Source: Anagrus nilaparvatae
Lineage: Eukaryota; Arthropoda; Insecta; Hymenoptera; Mymaridae
Assembly (NCBI GenBank): GCA_022575985.1
Contig: JAKSXM010000147.1
Span: 18,696,001 to 18,760,000 of the forward strand
Length of the DNA stretch: 64,000 bases
Direction: 5' to 3'
This document shows, piece by piece, positions 10,731 through 22,926 of this stretch. Both the position numbers and the translations under genes were made by a program. Numbering within the stretch: position 1 is the stretch's first letter; each line of letters begins with the position of its first letter. Under the pieces are notes generated by a model. It saw only the letters and a list, made by a program, of their open reading frames with translations. It was not told where the DNA came from and made no database searches.

Positions 10731-11252
10731 TAAAAAAACACAAAAAATTTCACTATGGAGTAAAATGGATATTTTCTGTCCTTTTTATATCAACAAACAA
10801 AAATTATGAAAATTTCATTATATAGTAAAATTCATATTGATTGTCTACAATATCAGTTGTGATGTATATGAAAATTGAAAATATTCAAATATTCATTATC
10901 TACAGTATGAAAAAAACTGCAAATTTTGTTAAAAAATCTGAATATTACTATATTCTATTTTCAATTATTATTTATTATTAATAATTATTAATGTTATAAA
11001 ATATACCTCATTAGTTGTAAATATTTATAAATAATCATGTAACTTTTTCTTAATATTTATTATAAAATTTCTTTGTTAATAAATTTAGAGGTATAAAATT
11101 AATTCTGTTCTCATTCATTTGTAAATAAAAATTAATTGCTTTTTAATCACCTATGATTAAATTTATTATAACTATATGATCAAAATATAAATAAATTAAT
11201 GCAAAAGATGTCTTATTTGGTTAAGCCGAGCATCGCGAGGCCAATCAGCTAG
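10731..11252 (+). mobile_element. AT-rich stretch ending in a Helitron-like 3' end
   Basis: The last bases GCCGAGCATCGCGAGGCC, a spacer AATCAG and CTAG followed by T (11230-11252) look like a Helitron terminus with a decayed hairpin (GCC/GGC outer pairs kept, inner pairs mismatched). No 5' end was recognised. The preceding 480 bp are A/T-rich and show no gene. Confidence 0.4.
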
Positions 11253-11257
11253 TAAAA

Positions 11258-11607
11258 ATAAACTCCACATAAAAAATAACATTTTTTTAAATTTTATATG
11301 GAAAATTTCGATGTTTACGAAAAAAAAAAAAATTTTCACACTATCTAGGGATATTTAAGAAAATTTAAAAACATTTTAATAAAAAAAAATATCGTTTATC
11401 TCACCCGCTGAATAAATAAATATAAAAATAAACTCCACATAAAAAATAGCATTTTTATAAATTTTATATGGAACATTTCAATGTTTACGAAAAAAAAAAA
11501 AAAAAATTTCACATTATCTAGGAATATTCAAGAAAATTTAAAAACATTTTAATAAAAAAAAATATCGATTATCTCACTCGCTGAATAAATAAATATAAAA
11601 ATAAAAT
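11258..11607 (+). repeat. Two tandem ~168-bp copies
   Basis: Each copy runs from AATAAACTCCACATAAAAAA to CTGAATAAATAAATATAAA and contains a poly-A run after GATGTTTACG. A related single copy lies near 3790-3955. The pair sits directly upstream of the Helitron helicase remnant. Confidence 0.8.
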
Positions 11608-13398
11608 GGTTCCTAAAATATCCTATTAGAAGCCGCTACCATCGCAAAAAATAATTGTGATACGCTTAACGCACCCTTAGAAATAATTAAACTAACTGTT
11701 TAGCTATTAACCCAAGACATGATATAGGCGTTTCTCAACCATCTAAAGAGAATTTTTCAGATATAAAAAAGGATTAATTGACAAACGATTTAATACATTT
11801 ATTAAATCGATTGCAAAGACATACAATACATGGCAAACATTGCTTACGTTACAAATACAAATCAAATAAACTTACATGTCGTTTCAATTTTCCGCAACCT
11901 CTAAAAACAAAAAGTTGCATAGACAATTCAGATGGGTATTTCAGATATCATCCAAAACGAAATAATCCATTAATACAATGATATAATACAATAATAACAT
12001 CGATTTGGCGAGCAAATACAGATTTCTCACCGATTGTCTCTGAACAAGCAGTATATTATTACATCGCCAACTACGCATCAAAGGGTAAAAAAATTTCAAA
12101 AAATTTACAGGAATATTTGAACGAAATTTGCCAATCAATGTCAGATAATTTACACGCAAAAACAGCAACTCAAAAATTATTTATTTCTACTTTAAATGAA
12201 CGTGATTACAGTGCACAAGAAGTAATACATTTACTCATGAGTTGGCCTCTTTACCACAGTTTACGAACATATCTTACATTAGTTATACAAGATGAAGAAT
12301 GGAAATCAGTTAAGGTATTAATTCAATATATATCTATTTAAAATGTATAAATATTAATTGTTAAAATAAATTATTTTAAAATTTTATTCATTTTAGATAT
12401 GCAACGAAACTAAAGAAATTATGGAAGCAAATGATTCAACATTAATTGAGACATATAAAATAAGACCACCTGAACTTGAGGATTTAAATTTGATAAATTT
12501 TTGTAAACACTACAGAGTTTACAACAATAAATTTATAAAAAGACGAAAAGAATGCATTGTAAGAATATTTCCGAAAATAAACCTTGTTGACAATGAAACA
12601 GAAGATGAAAAATATTATAAATTACATTGTATTTTAAATGTATCATTTAGAAATAATAACTAATTAATAATGTAAATCATGATTCATGGAAGGAACTATA
12701 TAATTCTTTAAACATTAGTAAAGAAAATGAAATAAATTTACATGAATATGAAGAAACAGATGAAATTCCTGAATCCTTAAATGATGACATAGTTAGAAGC
12801 ACAGTAATAAAAGAAATGGTAAAAATGATAACATCTGCTTTCGGGGAAGATGCAGTCAAAATCGGAGCACGTACTGGCATGGCTGCTGTAAATGTATATG
12901 GAAAAACATATCACTCATTACTACGATTACCTTTAAATTATAAACAATTTGGTTCATTAGAAAATAAAAAAGTCAAAAAACTACAAACTGAATTAAAAAA
13001 TTTGAAATTTCTGTTTATTGACGAAATGTTATTAATAGGTTTACGTACTTTATATCAAATAGAATCACGGTGCAGAGAAATTTTTGCTAACGAAATTGAT
13101 GAACCTTTTGGTGGAATAATAATATACTTATTCGGAGATTATAACCAATTAACGCCGGTAGGACATACGGCAATATTTAGTTAAAAAAAATCTACTGACA
13201 AAATGCAATCGCAAGGAGAACTTGTTTTTAACCAATTTCAGAAATATTTCTGTTTACAAAATGCACACCGAAGGAAATCAAACACCATATTGAAAATTAT
13301 TAGATGAAATAGCAAATGCAGAATTGTCGCAGGAAAATTACGAAGCACTGCATAATAGACGAGAATCTATAATACCTAAAAACAAATTGGATATGTTT

Positions 13399-14966
13399 AG
13401 CTAAAGTATTTGAAAAAGTCCTTCACTCAAAACTAAGTGCATTTTTTAATAAACATAAACTAATATCTGATCGCCAGTTTGGATTCCTTAAAAAAATTGG
13501 TACTAAAGAAGCATTACATCAAGTTTCTGATGTAATCTATAATGGATTAAATGAAGGTAGAGCTGTAATTGGAACATTTCTGGATCTTCAGAAAGCATTT
13601 GATACAGTGAACCATCAAATCCTATTAAGTAAACTAAAAAAATATGGAATTCGTGGAATTGCTCTGGATGTTATTCAAAGCTACCTCAACAATAGAATGC
13701 ATGCTGTTAAATACAAGAATATTTTAAGTAGTTATAAATATATTAATATTGGGGTGCCTCAAGGCTCTATATTGGGCCCGCTTCTATTTTTAATATACAT
13801 TAATGACATCCTAAGTATTTCAAATAACATTTACTCGTATGCTGATGACACAACTATTTTCTGTTCAGAAAATAGCTGGGACAAAGCTAAATTGAAAATG
13901 GATAATAATCTTAATTTAGTATATAAATGGCTAATGGCCAATAAATTATCAATAAATTTAAACAAAACCCAATATATTGCCTTTGGCTGTAATAAAAGAA
14001 GTGTACCTGATTCAAACTATTGTATTAATATTGACAATAACCCTATAAATAGAGTGTATCATTGCAAATATTTGGGATTAATTTTTGATCAATTTATGAA
14101 ATGGAATGTTCATGTACAGCAATTAACCAATAGAGTCAAATATCTAACTTTTATATTTCACAAATTAAAATATTTAAATGATACAATACTTAAAATAATC
14201 TATCATACTCTTTTCCTAGGAGTTGCTACTTATGGTATTACAGTGTGGGGATGTGCCTATAAAAATGTTTACAAATTAATACAGCCTATACAAAATAAAA
14301 TAATTAAGCATGTAAAAACAATTAATTTTCCCAATTTAACACAATTATATAAGATTCTTAATTTGTCCTTTTACTATCTAAAATTAAAAACTTTATATTC
14401 TAATTCCAAACAAAAATCTAGAAATCGTCACATCATTCTACCTAGAATTAATAAAACTATTTACAGGAAAACTTCCTATATTGCAGCTATTAATCTTTTT
14501 AATAGACTACCTAATTACTCCAAAATTCTTAATTATAAAAACAAAAAAAACCTTAAAAATAAATTATCACAGCTTTTAATAAATTTTAACTTGATATAAC
14601 TTATATTAACTTATAGTAACTTTCTGCATTTCTATTCTCAAGTAATGTTTAATAATTGCCGTACGACTATTTTTTGCAAATAATTCTTTTAGCTACCAAA
14701 TAATTGAAATGTTGTTTCTATACCAGTTTCTTCTAATTTCTATTTTTATGTATTTTATGTATATTTTATGACAAAATTTTTAGATAAATTGTATATTTAT
14801 AATTATTATTTATTCTAATCTGTTATTATATATTATTCTAATTTTAACTATTTTTATGAATACCAATCCCGCACAGGCATTTTTATAAATGCCTCTGGGA
14901 TATCAAAGCACTTATTATTTAGTCTTAAGTACTTTGTATATATATTTGGTTCTAATAAATAAATAA
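13399..14966 (+). mobile_element. 5'-truncated jockey-type LINE with 8-bp target duplication
   Basis: The insertion is flanked by ATATGTTT on both sides (13391-13398 and 14967-14974) and ends in AAATA repeats, the mark of target-primed insertion. Only the reverse-transcriptase half and the 3' UTR are present. It sits inside the Helitron helicase gene in the same orientation. Confidence 0.85.
13400..14599 (+). CDS. LINE reverse transcriptase, C-terminal part
   Basis: An open frame of about 400 codons enters at the truncated 5' end without its own start codon. In order: fingers/palm start (DRQFGFLKK), LDLQKAFDTVNH with the first catalytic Asp, the VPQGSILGPLLF motif, and YADD at about codon 151 of this frame. 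After that come the WLMANKLSINLNKT thumb region and a Lys/Asn-rich C-terminal domain. All catalytic RT motifs are intact and there is no internal stop. The endonuclease and ORF1 are missing, so it cannot move by itself. Similar to jockey-superfamily (BS-like) elements. Confidence 0.8.
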   Translation, partial: AKVFEKVLHSKLSAFFNKHKLISDRQFGFLKKIGTKEALHQVSDVIYNGLNEGRAVIGTFLDLQKAFDTVNHQILLSKLKKYGIRGIALDVIQSYLNNRMHAVKYKNILSSYKYINIGVPQGSILGPLLFLIYINDILSISNNIYSYADDTTIFCSENSWDKAKLKMDNNLNLVYKWLMANKLSINLNKTQYIAFGCNKRSVPDSNYCINIDNNPINRVYHCKYLGLIFDQFMKWNVHVQQLTNRVKYLTFIFHKLKYLNDTILKIIYHTLFLGVATYGITVWGCAYKNVYKLIQPIQNKIIKHVKTINFPNLTQLYKILNLSFYYLKLKTLYSNSKQKSRNRHIILPRINKTIYRKTSYIAAINLFNRLPNYSKILNYKNKKNLKNKLSQLLINFNLI

Positions 14967-15631
14967 ATATGTTTGAAAATGCAATACATTTATACCCGAA
15001 ATGCATACAAGTAGATGCACAAAACGAAAAACATTTAAAAACACAGGAAACCCAGTAGCTCGAATTGTAGCCACAAATGCACCTAATGCAGCCATTCGTT
15101 GTTCAGATGATCAGGGTTACAAAATGTTTTATACTTATCTAAAAATTGTCGTGTCGTTACGGGCAATTTTATGGACTGAAGGAGGTTTAATAAATGGTAC
15201 TTTAGGATATGTGAGAGAAATAATTTATGCTGAAAATAATTCACCACCGCAATTACCAGAAGCTATCGGTAGAATTTGATAATTATAAAGGACCCTAATT
15301 ATATAAAAATCTATTTACAATAATACCTCTAAACCGTACATGGACACATACTAAAATACAATGTAGCCGAATACAAATACCACTTATGTCATCATATTCA
15401 ATAACCATACATAAATCCCAAGGCCAAACTATTCATAAAATGTTTCTCCATATAGAAGACAGTGAAAAGCAGTTAGGTACCACGTAGGTAGGATTAAGTA
15501 GAGTTAAATCAATAAACGATTTAATTATAATAAAAGATTACTACAAATATAGATACGACTCTATTCGACTATGTGCTTCTTTTAAAGACAAACAAAAGTT
15601 TTTACACAAATTGAAAAACGATATTCACTAA

Positions 15632-16961
15632 AATATAAAAATAAAATAAAAAAAATTATATTCAATTTCATACATTAATAATTCAATAAATTATATTTTT
15701 TTTCATTTATATGCCTAAATTTATTTTAAAAAACAAAACAATTACTCCTAGACCAAATAAACTATATATACGATAAAATAATACTTATACAGATGATTAA
15801 ATACGAAACTATTAATTTTTAACTTGGATTATTTTTAAATAAGAAATAATAATATAATGATTTTAAAAAAATTATAAAATAAATCAAAAAATTTTCTATA
15901 GCTTCGCTCAGTCTTATACTCGTCCCGGGTAATCTAGTTTAATTATCAATATATTTAATTTTATTTTCATTTTATATTATACACAAAAATATAAATATAA
16001 TTACATTTTTATTTTACGGCACAAATCCTTGATAATTCTTGAAAACTTACGTTTAGGATATTCATTTTAGGGTAAAAATGGGTAATTCTGAGGTGTAAAA
16101 TATGTATTTTGCCTAGTATTTATTAAAAATTAATTTTTTCTTGGGTTTTAGAACAGGAAAAAGACTCTAATAAGAATCATTTTTTTTAATAGCATAGGCA
16201 AATTTTGCAGCCATTTAAGGGGAAACGAACAATTTATGTTATTGAAGTCTGAAAAAATTACTAACTTAAAAGCTAAAATATTTTTATGCAATAAGAAAAA
16301 TTATTATTAAAATAAAGTTTTAATTATTCCTAAAATAAAGTTTTCGGAACAAAAAATTGTTTAAAGTTAATAATTTTCACTTTAATGCATTCAGGAATTA
16401 TTTTTATCTATTGAAATTAAAAAATTTTAAGTTCTCGGATACGAAATGTTCCACATGAACGACCCAGAGTTCAATGACAACTTACACAATTGATACTATT
16501 TGTTTACAAAGATCCATGATTTTCCTATATTTCCTAAAAATATGTAAACAGATTTTTTTTATACAGGGATATATAATTGAAATTGAAAGTCGAAACCTTA
16601 TGAATTGAGTTCGACTTTCAATATTGTAGTTATTGATAAAAAGAGATAAAAAAATGAAGTATAAGTAGCGATCAGTGGGGGTTAACTAGCATTACTCGAC
16701 GACATGCCGCTACAGACATTATGAAAATTCTTAAGCTTTACTTACAAACTATCCCAAAATATATCTAAAATGCTATACTTGCAATTTAGATATACTTGCA
16801 ATTCCTTATTCTGCGTTTTACTGGTACTTACTTTGAATTATTTTTCTATTATTAAATATTGCAGGAGGCTTAGTATTTTCTTAAACTACGCAAAATTATA
16901 GCTTTTAGGTAATTTTCAATTCTTATAAAATTTAAATAGTAAAATATTACGGTTAACTTAC
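15632..16961. other. AT-rich DNA with possible Helitron 3' end
   Basis: The sequence AGCTTCGCTCAGTCT (15898-15913), then CCCGGG and CTAG followed by T (15934-15937), may be the 3' end of the helicase-bearing Helitron. The rest is A/T-rich without a recognisable gene. If the downstream host exon is spliced onward, 16961 down to 1 belongs to the next intron. Confidence 0.45.
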
Positions 16962-17389
16962 ATTTCCAATAATAATTGTATCTGACATTGGCCTAGATCC
17001 ATTTGCGTTTTGTCTACTTGAAATTTGCCCACTATTTGTAGAAAAAGTTGCTCCACCAACAGTTCTTTCAGAATCATTTCTATTAAAAAGACCTTCAAAA
17101 TCTCTATTATTGCTGAATGATGTACCGCCAAAGGAAGTATTATTATTAAAAACTTCGTTATCTAGTTTAGATAACCTTTGTGGTGTAAAATTATTTGTAT
17201 TTTGCGCATTTGCTAGAGATGCTTGAAGAGAAGATAAACTACTCATGCCTGAGTTAAAGCTATTTAAGTTAGAAGCTAAATCATTAGTTATTGATGAATT
17301 TAGTAGAGATGTTGTAGCTAAATTAGCTCCTAAACCACTCGCTAAGCTAGCCTGTAGTGCAGCTGCATTAGTGTTAGATAATGCGGAGG
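16962..17389 (-). CDS. hnRNP M / rumpelstiltskin-like RNA-binding protein, internal exon
   Basis: The 428-nt exon is bounded by a pyrimidine-rich acceptor (TTTACAATTTTAG) and a donor GTAAGT. It enters in phase 1 and leaves in phase 0, and encodes 142 uninterrupted codons plus the split one. The product is Ser/Asn/Leu-rich (ALQASLASGLGANLATTSLL, then repeated SSLQASLANAQ) with Phe-Gly/Asn patches. It ends in RPMSDTIIIGN, which looks like the first beta strand of an RRM. In insect hnRNP M homologues the final RRM follows such a low-complexity linker, so the rest of the RRM is expected in the next exon downstream, not found in this window. Low-complexity bias limits the family call; the exon structure is firmer than the name. 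Confidence 0.65.
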
Positions 17390-19521
17390 CTAAAATTGTA
17401 AATATTTTATTAACAGCGTTAATGGTAAAAGTAAAAATAAAAATTAATTATTAATACTAATTATCATAAACATAATTAAATAAAGATTTTTCCACCTTTA
17501 GGGTCAGGGCAAAACAAAATTTCTGAATTGATTTTAGCCATCGAATTCATATGTAAAATCAATTAGATTTTTATTCATGACCGCTATTAACAAATAATTT
17601 ATAATAAGATAAATTTTTATATATTTAGAAAAAAATATTAATTTTCATCCTGTCGGTGACAAGTTTTTTGTTTGCTTATATATTTTTAACGAATGAAAAT
17701 ATTTTATCAAGTAAATTCATTTTTAAAGCTTACATAATAATCATTTTTAAAAGATTATTTTTCAAAAATTTATAATTTACCGCCAAGTCACGTAACAATT
17801 TGCAATTCTGACTAAGAATTCGGATTCGCGGAAAATTTAACATAGGAAAGTAAAAAACCAATATTTTGAGGAATTCAAACCATATTAATAGATTCAAAGA
17901 ATAATCAATATTAAATATAATAAATGTAAATTAACTTACAAACTAAATAGGGGGATGTAAACTGTTTGGGAAGCCAATTTTTTCTGAATTTCAGGGCAAG
18001 TTGTGGCAGTAAAAAAACATCTCCAATATCCTCAGTTTATCTGAATGGACCTCCTAGCTGTCAATTAGCTGTCAAATCACTTTAATTTGTAAAAAATCTT
18101 AAATTTATCCTCATTCGTTATGCTTTTTGGGTCCGTTATTTCAAATTTTGAGTGGGATTTTCGGAATTGACAGCAAGAGTCATATTGATTGTTGATCTGT
18201 GTAGAAATTGCGTGAAGTAGAAGATCAATTTGCTGATTCACCAGGTACCAAAATGAAAGGATCTCAAACAGAGTTGCTACAGTAACGCAAATAGAGTAAG
18301 CTATTTCATTTATTCTAGTATTGAGATATGTTCATGATTCAGCACTTAGTATTACAAAAACGAGATTTTGACTTTATAAGATATAAGAGTATAAACCAGT
18401 AAGAGCATAGACAAATAAAAGTAAATTAAAGCTTCAGAACGTCTGCCACCTCTTAAGGCTCACTATTAAGAGACCTTAAGCAGAAAAGTCTGAGGCATAG
18501 TAGCAAAATTGCAGGCATACATTAAGGGGTGGGTTGTAATCCAATAATTGACATAATTTATTCAAATAGGATACTTTTATGCAAAATCTACCAGTTTTAC
18601 CAAATTTTTTTATCCCTTCAATTGAAAAATATTTAGATTTAAATAGCTGAGCCATGAAATTCGTGGTTTTTTGCACAAAAGAGTAAAAATTTTTTTGTGA
18701 TACATCGACGATTCCAATTTTACGTTTTTTTTTGCATTCTATAGGTCAAAACTACCAGAAAATCATGGTGGTAGTCGCGACCTCATCAATTTTTTTTTAA
18801 ATTTTGGTGATCGTAAAACGTATTTTCTTGTAGAAATACATTTGGTTTAGTTGAACGTAATTACTTAAAAAATAAATGTCAATTTAATGAATTTATAGCT
18901 GGTTATAGATATTCATAACCCTCAAAATTATAATTCACGTAATGCCATCGATAAAAACTTAGGAAAATTGGGAAGAATCCCTATACCAAAATTTATTAGC
19001 ACTTTTCCGGAATGGGAAAACTTTCGCGATATGCTTAAACCGCTAATTATTGACAAAAATTATTCGGTTGTTTTTAAATTATACTATTTGAAATCTAGTT
19101 TACAGGTTAAAACCCTTCAGTTAGGGTTGGGAGATACTTTTCCCAAGGACAATTTTCCAAAAATAACCTATTTCCAAATAAATAATTCCCAAAGGACATT
19201 TTTCCCAAAATAAAAAAAAGAAATTTTTTAAACTTATACTTACTTATACAAAAATTTAATACTTTTTTTTATTACTCTTTAATTAAAATGTTCATTATAT
19301 CCTATGTTTTTTAAATATCCAAAACTATTTTCACTTTCTTCATAAGTTGATAGTACATTATAAATTTGGTCTTCTCCTTGCTTCTTTTTCGTATCCTGCC
19401 GTTTTTTTATTTTCTGACTAAATTAAAATTATCTTAGCATAACTTCAGGGTAGGCTTGCTCTTACGCTTTGCTCAGCTTCGTAAGAAAAGAAAACGAACT
19501 GAGATGTATCTTACCCACTAC
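17390..19521. other. AT-rich intron with palindrome-family fragments
   Basis: No gene seen. At 17780-17860 a single copy of CCGCCAAGTCACGT followed by ATTCGGATTCGCGGAAAATT matches the arms of the giant palindromes at 22.4 kb and 10 kb. At 18050-18085 AGCTGTCAATTAGCTGTCAA resembles the centre of the 57.4-kb element. These look like solitary relics of the palindrome families. Confidence 0.5.
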
Positions 19522-19736
19522 CAGGGCCCCGATTTTCATCGGCTAAATGTTAATAAACATCACGGCGACATAGCGATAGTATACTCTCTCAATAGAAACA
19601 GGGAGAATGGAAAAAACTCCACTCCACTTATTTTGAAAAGACATCTGTTTACTATTTTTTATTATTTATGGAGTAAATTTTAAGAGTGGAGTTTCATTAC
19701 TTTATTATTCTATCAGATTCGAAAATCGAGGCCCAG
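19522..19736. mobile_element. Short MITE with CAGGGCC ends
   Basis: The ends CAGGGCCCCGATTTTC and, inverted, CTGGGCCTCGATTTTC give 16-bp terminal repeats of hAT-like form. An internal inverted pair (AACTCCACTC / GAGTGGAGTT) is also present. No clear 8-bp target duplication was found. A related end, CAGGGCCTTGAATTTC, lies at 34495. Confidence 0.5.
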
Positions 19737-20026
19737 TTGGAAGCAGTTGTACCATCCCTCCGAGGCGTTATTAGTACTGACACTTCTATCCAATACTGAA
19801 CTATATTGAGACCATATAGAGGGATGGTACCGCGAAGATGATCTTCTATCTCTTCCCCTTCCAACTATACCTACGTAAGTAGATTCAAAATATGAATATA
19901 TTGGAGCCAATGTTAGTGCAAGACATATTTTAAAGATCTAAAGTGTTTTGGAATGTCTTCCACGGGGACGAAAGCTAACGCACATAACATATGTGTCCCA
20001 ACTTTTACTGTTGTGGGGTAACTATA

Positions 20027-20230
20027 GTCAATCTACAGACTTTCTGCCTGAATTCGACTAAAAATGTTTTGCGAAAAATGAAAAAAACAACATTTTACTT
20101 TATTATTACCAACAATTTCTTTAACGGCATTAATGATTGCAACTTTGAAGTTTATCATCACAAAATCTAGTAACGTTTCTATATTGAGTTCTCGTGCTCT
20201 TCTTGCTAAAACCAAAACGCTTTTTCATGC
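20027..20230 (-). pseudogene. MULE transposase fragment
   Basis: A 60-codon minus-strand frame (20033-20215) reads FVMINFKVAIINAVKEIVG and then CCFFHFSQNIFSRIQ. This matches the block of MULE-domain transposases (as in FLYWCH-associated elements) that carries an acidic-residue/AAI...F helix followed by GCFFHFxQ...IQ. The catalytic Asp expected before the helix reads as Asn (MINF). Nothing else of the transposase is recognisable, so it is a small relic. Confidence 0.6.
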
Positions 20231-20799
20231 TTCAACCTCTTCCAGGTTGGCAGGGCTGGAGATCACTTTGTATATGTCTAAAAATCATTTTCTATCTGTT
20301 AGCTAGTGTTTAAACAAATTTTGAAACACGTTAAAATATTAGAAAGCTGAAAAGTCATAATTGCCATGTTATTATAATGAGAAACTTACAATGCTCGGTG
20401 ACACGGGTTTTTCAAATCTAAAACCAAAATTCTTGGAGCTGGGGGGTTTATATGACTAAAGCACCAAAAAAAAATTGGAACAAAAAAAAAATAAGACACA
20501 CTCTAATATATACAATGAGAAAAAAAATTGAAAAAATACAACATTGAAAAAATTTGCTTTGTTTTAAGAAAATTATTCTTTTGAATACTGCCTAATACTG
20601 TCTTTTTAACTAAATGAAATGTTACGCTTTGAGTTAAAAACATATGTTCTATATTAAAAAAAATAATGTTTTGCAAGAAAGAAATATTTCTTAGAAACAA
20701 TAAGCAGTCGCTTACCCTCAAAATCATGAGTTTTTGGTACAATCAAATAATTAGTTATATGAAATAAATAAATTTTTTAATCTATGAAATAATTTTTTC

Positions 20800-21117
20800 G
20801 GTCGAAATTTTCAGTAAAAAAAATTTTTTTTACAAAAATTTATTTTTTTTTCGTTTTTTTTTTTAAATAATTTTTTATTAATTTTTTGATTTTTTTATTA
20901 TTAATCTTATTTTTATTGATTATTATTATTGATTTATATACATATATATTTTTTAAAATTATGTTTTCATTTAAATATTTTTTTTTAAATTATTTTTTTT
21001 TTATTTTATTTTTTTTTTTATATTCAATTTTAAATTTTGTCATACCCGGGAATGGAACTCAAATTACTTAGACTGCAGATCTACGCATAGTAACCAATCC
21101 AATGGACCACGGCGGAA
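20800..21117 (-). mobile_element. tRNA-headed, A-tailed SINE-like unit
   Basis: On the minus strand a tRNA-like head (21117-21042) has an A box TGGTCCATTGG and a B box GAGTTCCATTCCC. It is followed by TGACAAAATTT and about 220 bp of A-rich sequence. The anticodon arm is ambiguous (TAGA/TCTA stem). A Pol III-type head followed by an A-rich tail suggests a SINE. A similar arrangement occurs at 53923 on the plus strand. Confidence 0.45.
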
Positions 21118-21899
21118 TCTTACTAAATAGAAGTTAATTTTCAAAGACTATGCAACGAAAAAATTATCAATAAAGCAGATTCAAAAACATAAAATATTGC
21201 ATCAAGTTTTTAAAAAGAAATAAAAAAAAAAATTTTATTCTAAGCCAGATGGAATAAGTAGGTGGTAATAGACATATGATTGAATTCTGCTATTATTTTT
21301 TTATTTTAATATCATAAAAATAATTATTTTTTTTCCAAGCTGAGTATAGGGAGAAAAAAAATACCCTGCCAACTTGCTGGCACTAAGGTTCCTCAAACAA
21401 TGAGCATAATGTTTCAATATTCCACAGATATCACCGATTACAAGCATGCAACCATGCATACATTTCTATTCACTTTTAAAAGTTTTTTATTGATCAAAAA
21501 TATTTGAACAAATTTTCAAAAAATTAATTATCAGATTCGACATATCGAGTCAAAACCACATTTTCAAATATAAGTATTTTCATGGAACTAAATGAAGTAT
21601 TTTCCAAAAAAAAAAATACTATCGCAGTTTTAAAATTTTTTTTGTTTTTTTAATTTTGAGAAAAACAATTTATAAAAATTCCGTATCAGGTCCAAAAAAT
21701 TACTATAAACGAACTTTCTAAAACTAGTACTCTCATAGAAATAAATTAGGTACTACGTCCAAAGAGAAAAAAAATTTGGTGTTTTTTGTATTTTTTTGTT
21801 AAAAAAATTTAAAAAAAATTAATGATCAGATTCAAGATATCAAGTAAAAATCATACTTTCAATTCATAAGTACTTTCATGGAAATAAATGAAAATTTAC
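21118..21899. other. AT-rich non-coding stretch
   Basis: No gene seen. A degenerate repeat (AGATTC..GATATC.AGT then TAAGTACTTTCATGGAA) occurs at about 21535 and 21830, and again at 38880, marking an unclassified dispersed repeat. Confidence 0.45.
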
Positions 21900-22282
21900 A
21901 TGGGTAAATTTAAATGAAGTGAGTGCGATTGGTATAGTCAGGTCTTGAAAACTGCTCCAAAGTGTTTTTTTCTGAAAGTACTACCAAAAATAAGTAACCA
22001 GCCCAATTTTTAGCCTCCCAGAGCGAAATCTCGATTTTTGGCAGCCATTTTAGTGTTTTTGACTGTCGTAAAAAATGTAAGAAAAATGATTCATAATTTT
22101 TTTTATTATTGCTGTAAAAAACTCACATTAGCATAAAAAATTTTTTCCTTTTAGGTCCGGATAGAAAATTTCCTTGGCTATCCGATTCCGAGGTCAAAAA
22201 TTTTTTTTGAGTAGCGCATGCGCGAGGAATCGCTAAGATAAGAAGGCTGTTTTTTTTCAAAAGTCGATTTCTCAAATGCCTA

Positions 22283-22926
22283 TTAGCGAAAAATCTTGTA
22301 ACCAGGCTTAAAATTTTCCTTGAACCTTATATTTTTTGGCGAAAAAAAATTTCTATAGGTCACTGCTTTTTGGGAACTCTGGATAAAAAAATAGCAGCTT
22401 TCAAAACCTCATTTTTTACAAATTTCAAATTTCCCGCCAAGTCACGTGATCAATCAAAAATCTTACCAAAAATTTGGATTCCGCGGGAAATTTTACATAA
22501 GGATCTATCTTTTCATGTTTTCAAGAGCGTTTATGTTAAAGAAGCGAAATTTTAAATTAAAAGATTAAAATTTCTCATTTTTTAAGGAATTTTTTTATTT
22601 TTTAAATTATACCAAATTATACCAAATTATTCAAAATTAATCAGAAAATTCTTTATTATTTCACTGTTTTAACATGAAAGCTCTTAAAAACATAAAAAGA
22701 TATATCCTTATGTAAAATTTTCCGCGGAATCCAAACTTTTGGTCAGGTTTTTGGTTGGTCACGTGACTTGGCGGGAAATTTGAAATTTGTAAAAAATGAT
22801 GTTTTGAAAGCCGCTATTTTCTTATCCAGAGTTCCCGAAAAGCAGTGACCTATAGAAATTTTTTTTTCGCCAAAAAATATAAGGTTCAAGGAAAATTTTA
22901 AGCCTGGTTACAAGATTTTTCACTAA
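22283..22926. mobile_element. Palindromic element inserted at TA
   Basis: The ends TTAGCGAAAAATCTTGTAAC and, inverted, TTAGTGAAAAATCTTG begin long inverted arms that meet near 22590-22620. TA flanks both ends. The opposite arm of the host palindrome retains the empty site GCCTACCCGC, which proves the TA duplication. The arms include CCGCCAAGTCACGTGA and CCGCGGGAAATTTTACATAA. TA target choice is typical of Tc1/mariner-type transposition. No protein is encoded. Confidence 0.8.

Larger units (their letters stand above)
11778..15631 (+). pseudogene. Helitron Rep-helicase remnant, split by a LINE
   Basis: Helitron proteins replicate by rolling circle using a Rep domain and a PIF1-type helicase. 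Seen here: the segment after Rep (LTCRFNFPQPL, 11778 onward), a region open to 12314 apart from one TGA (11979), then a probable 82-bp intron (12315-12396, GTATT...TTTTAG). It continues with a KRRKECIVRIFP block. Helicase motifs follow: motif Ia-like ARTGMAAVNVYGKTYHSLL, Walker B LFIDEM, and FGDYNQLTPVG. After the LINE it resumes with LWTEGGLINGTLG and TIHKSQGQTIHK. The Walker A GxGGTGKS segment and the Rep domain are absent, and there are further frameshifts and stops. The reading frame across the LINE insertion is restored exactly by removing the LINE and one target copy. It is a dead copy of an autonomous element. Confidence 0.85.

Noticed and set aside
16953..17246. Free-standing 97-codon gene starting at the internal Met
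   Set aside because: The frame continues upstream of that Met to a good splice acceptor and reads through a consensus donor at its end, so it is an internal exon and not a separate gene.
17245..17454. 69-codon plus-strand frame
   Set aside because: Antisense shadow of the minus-strand exon.
19456..19683. 75-codon frame overlapping the CAGGGCC MITE
   Set aside because: It spans a non-coding MITE boundary and has no recognisable domain.
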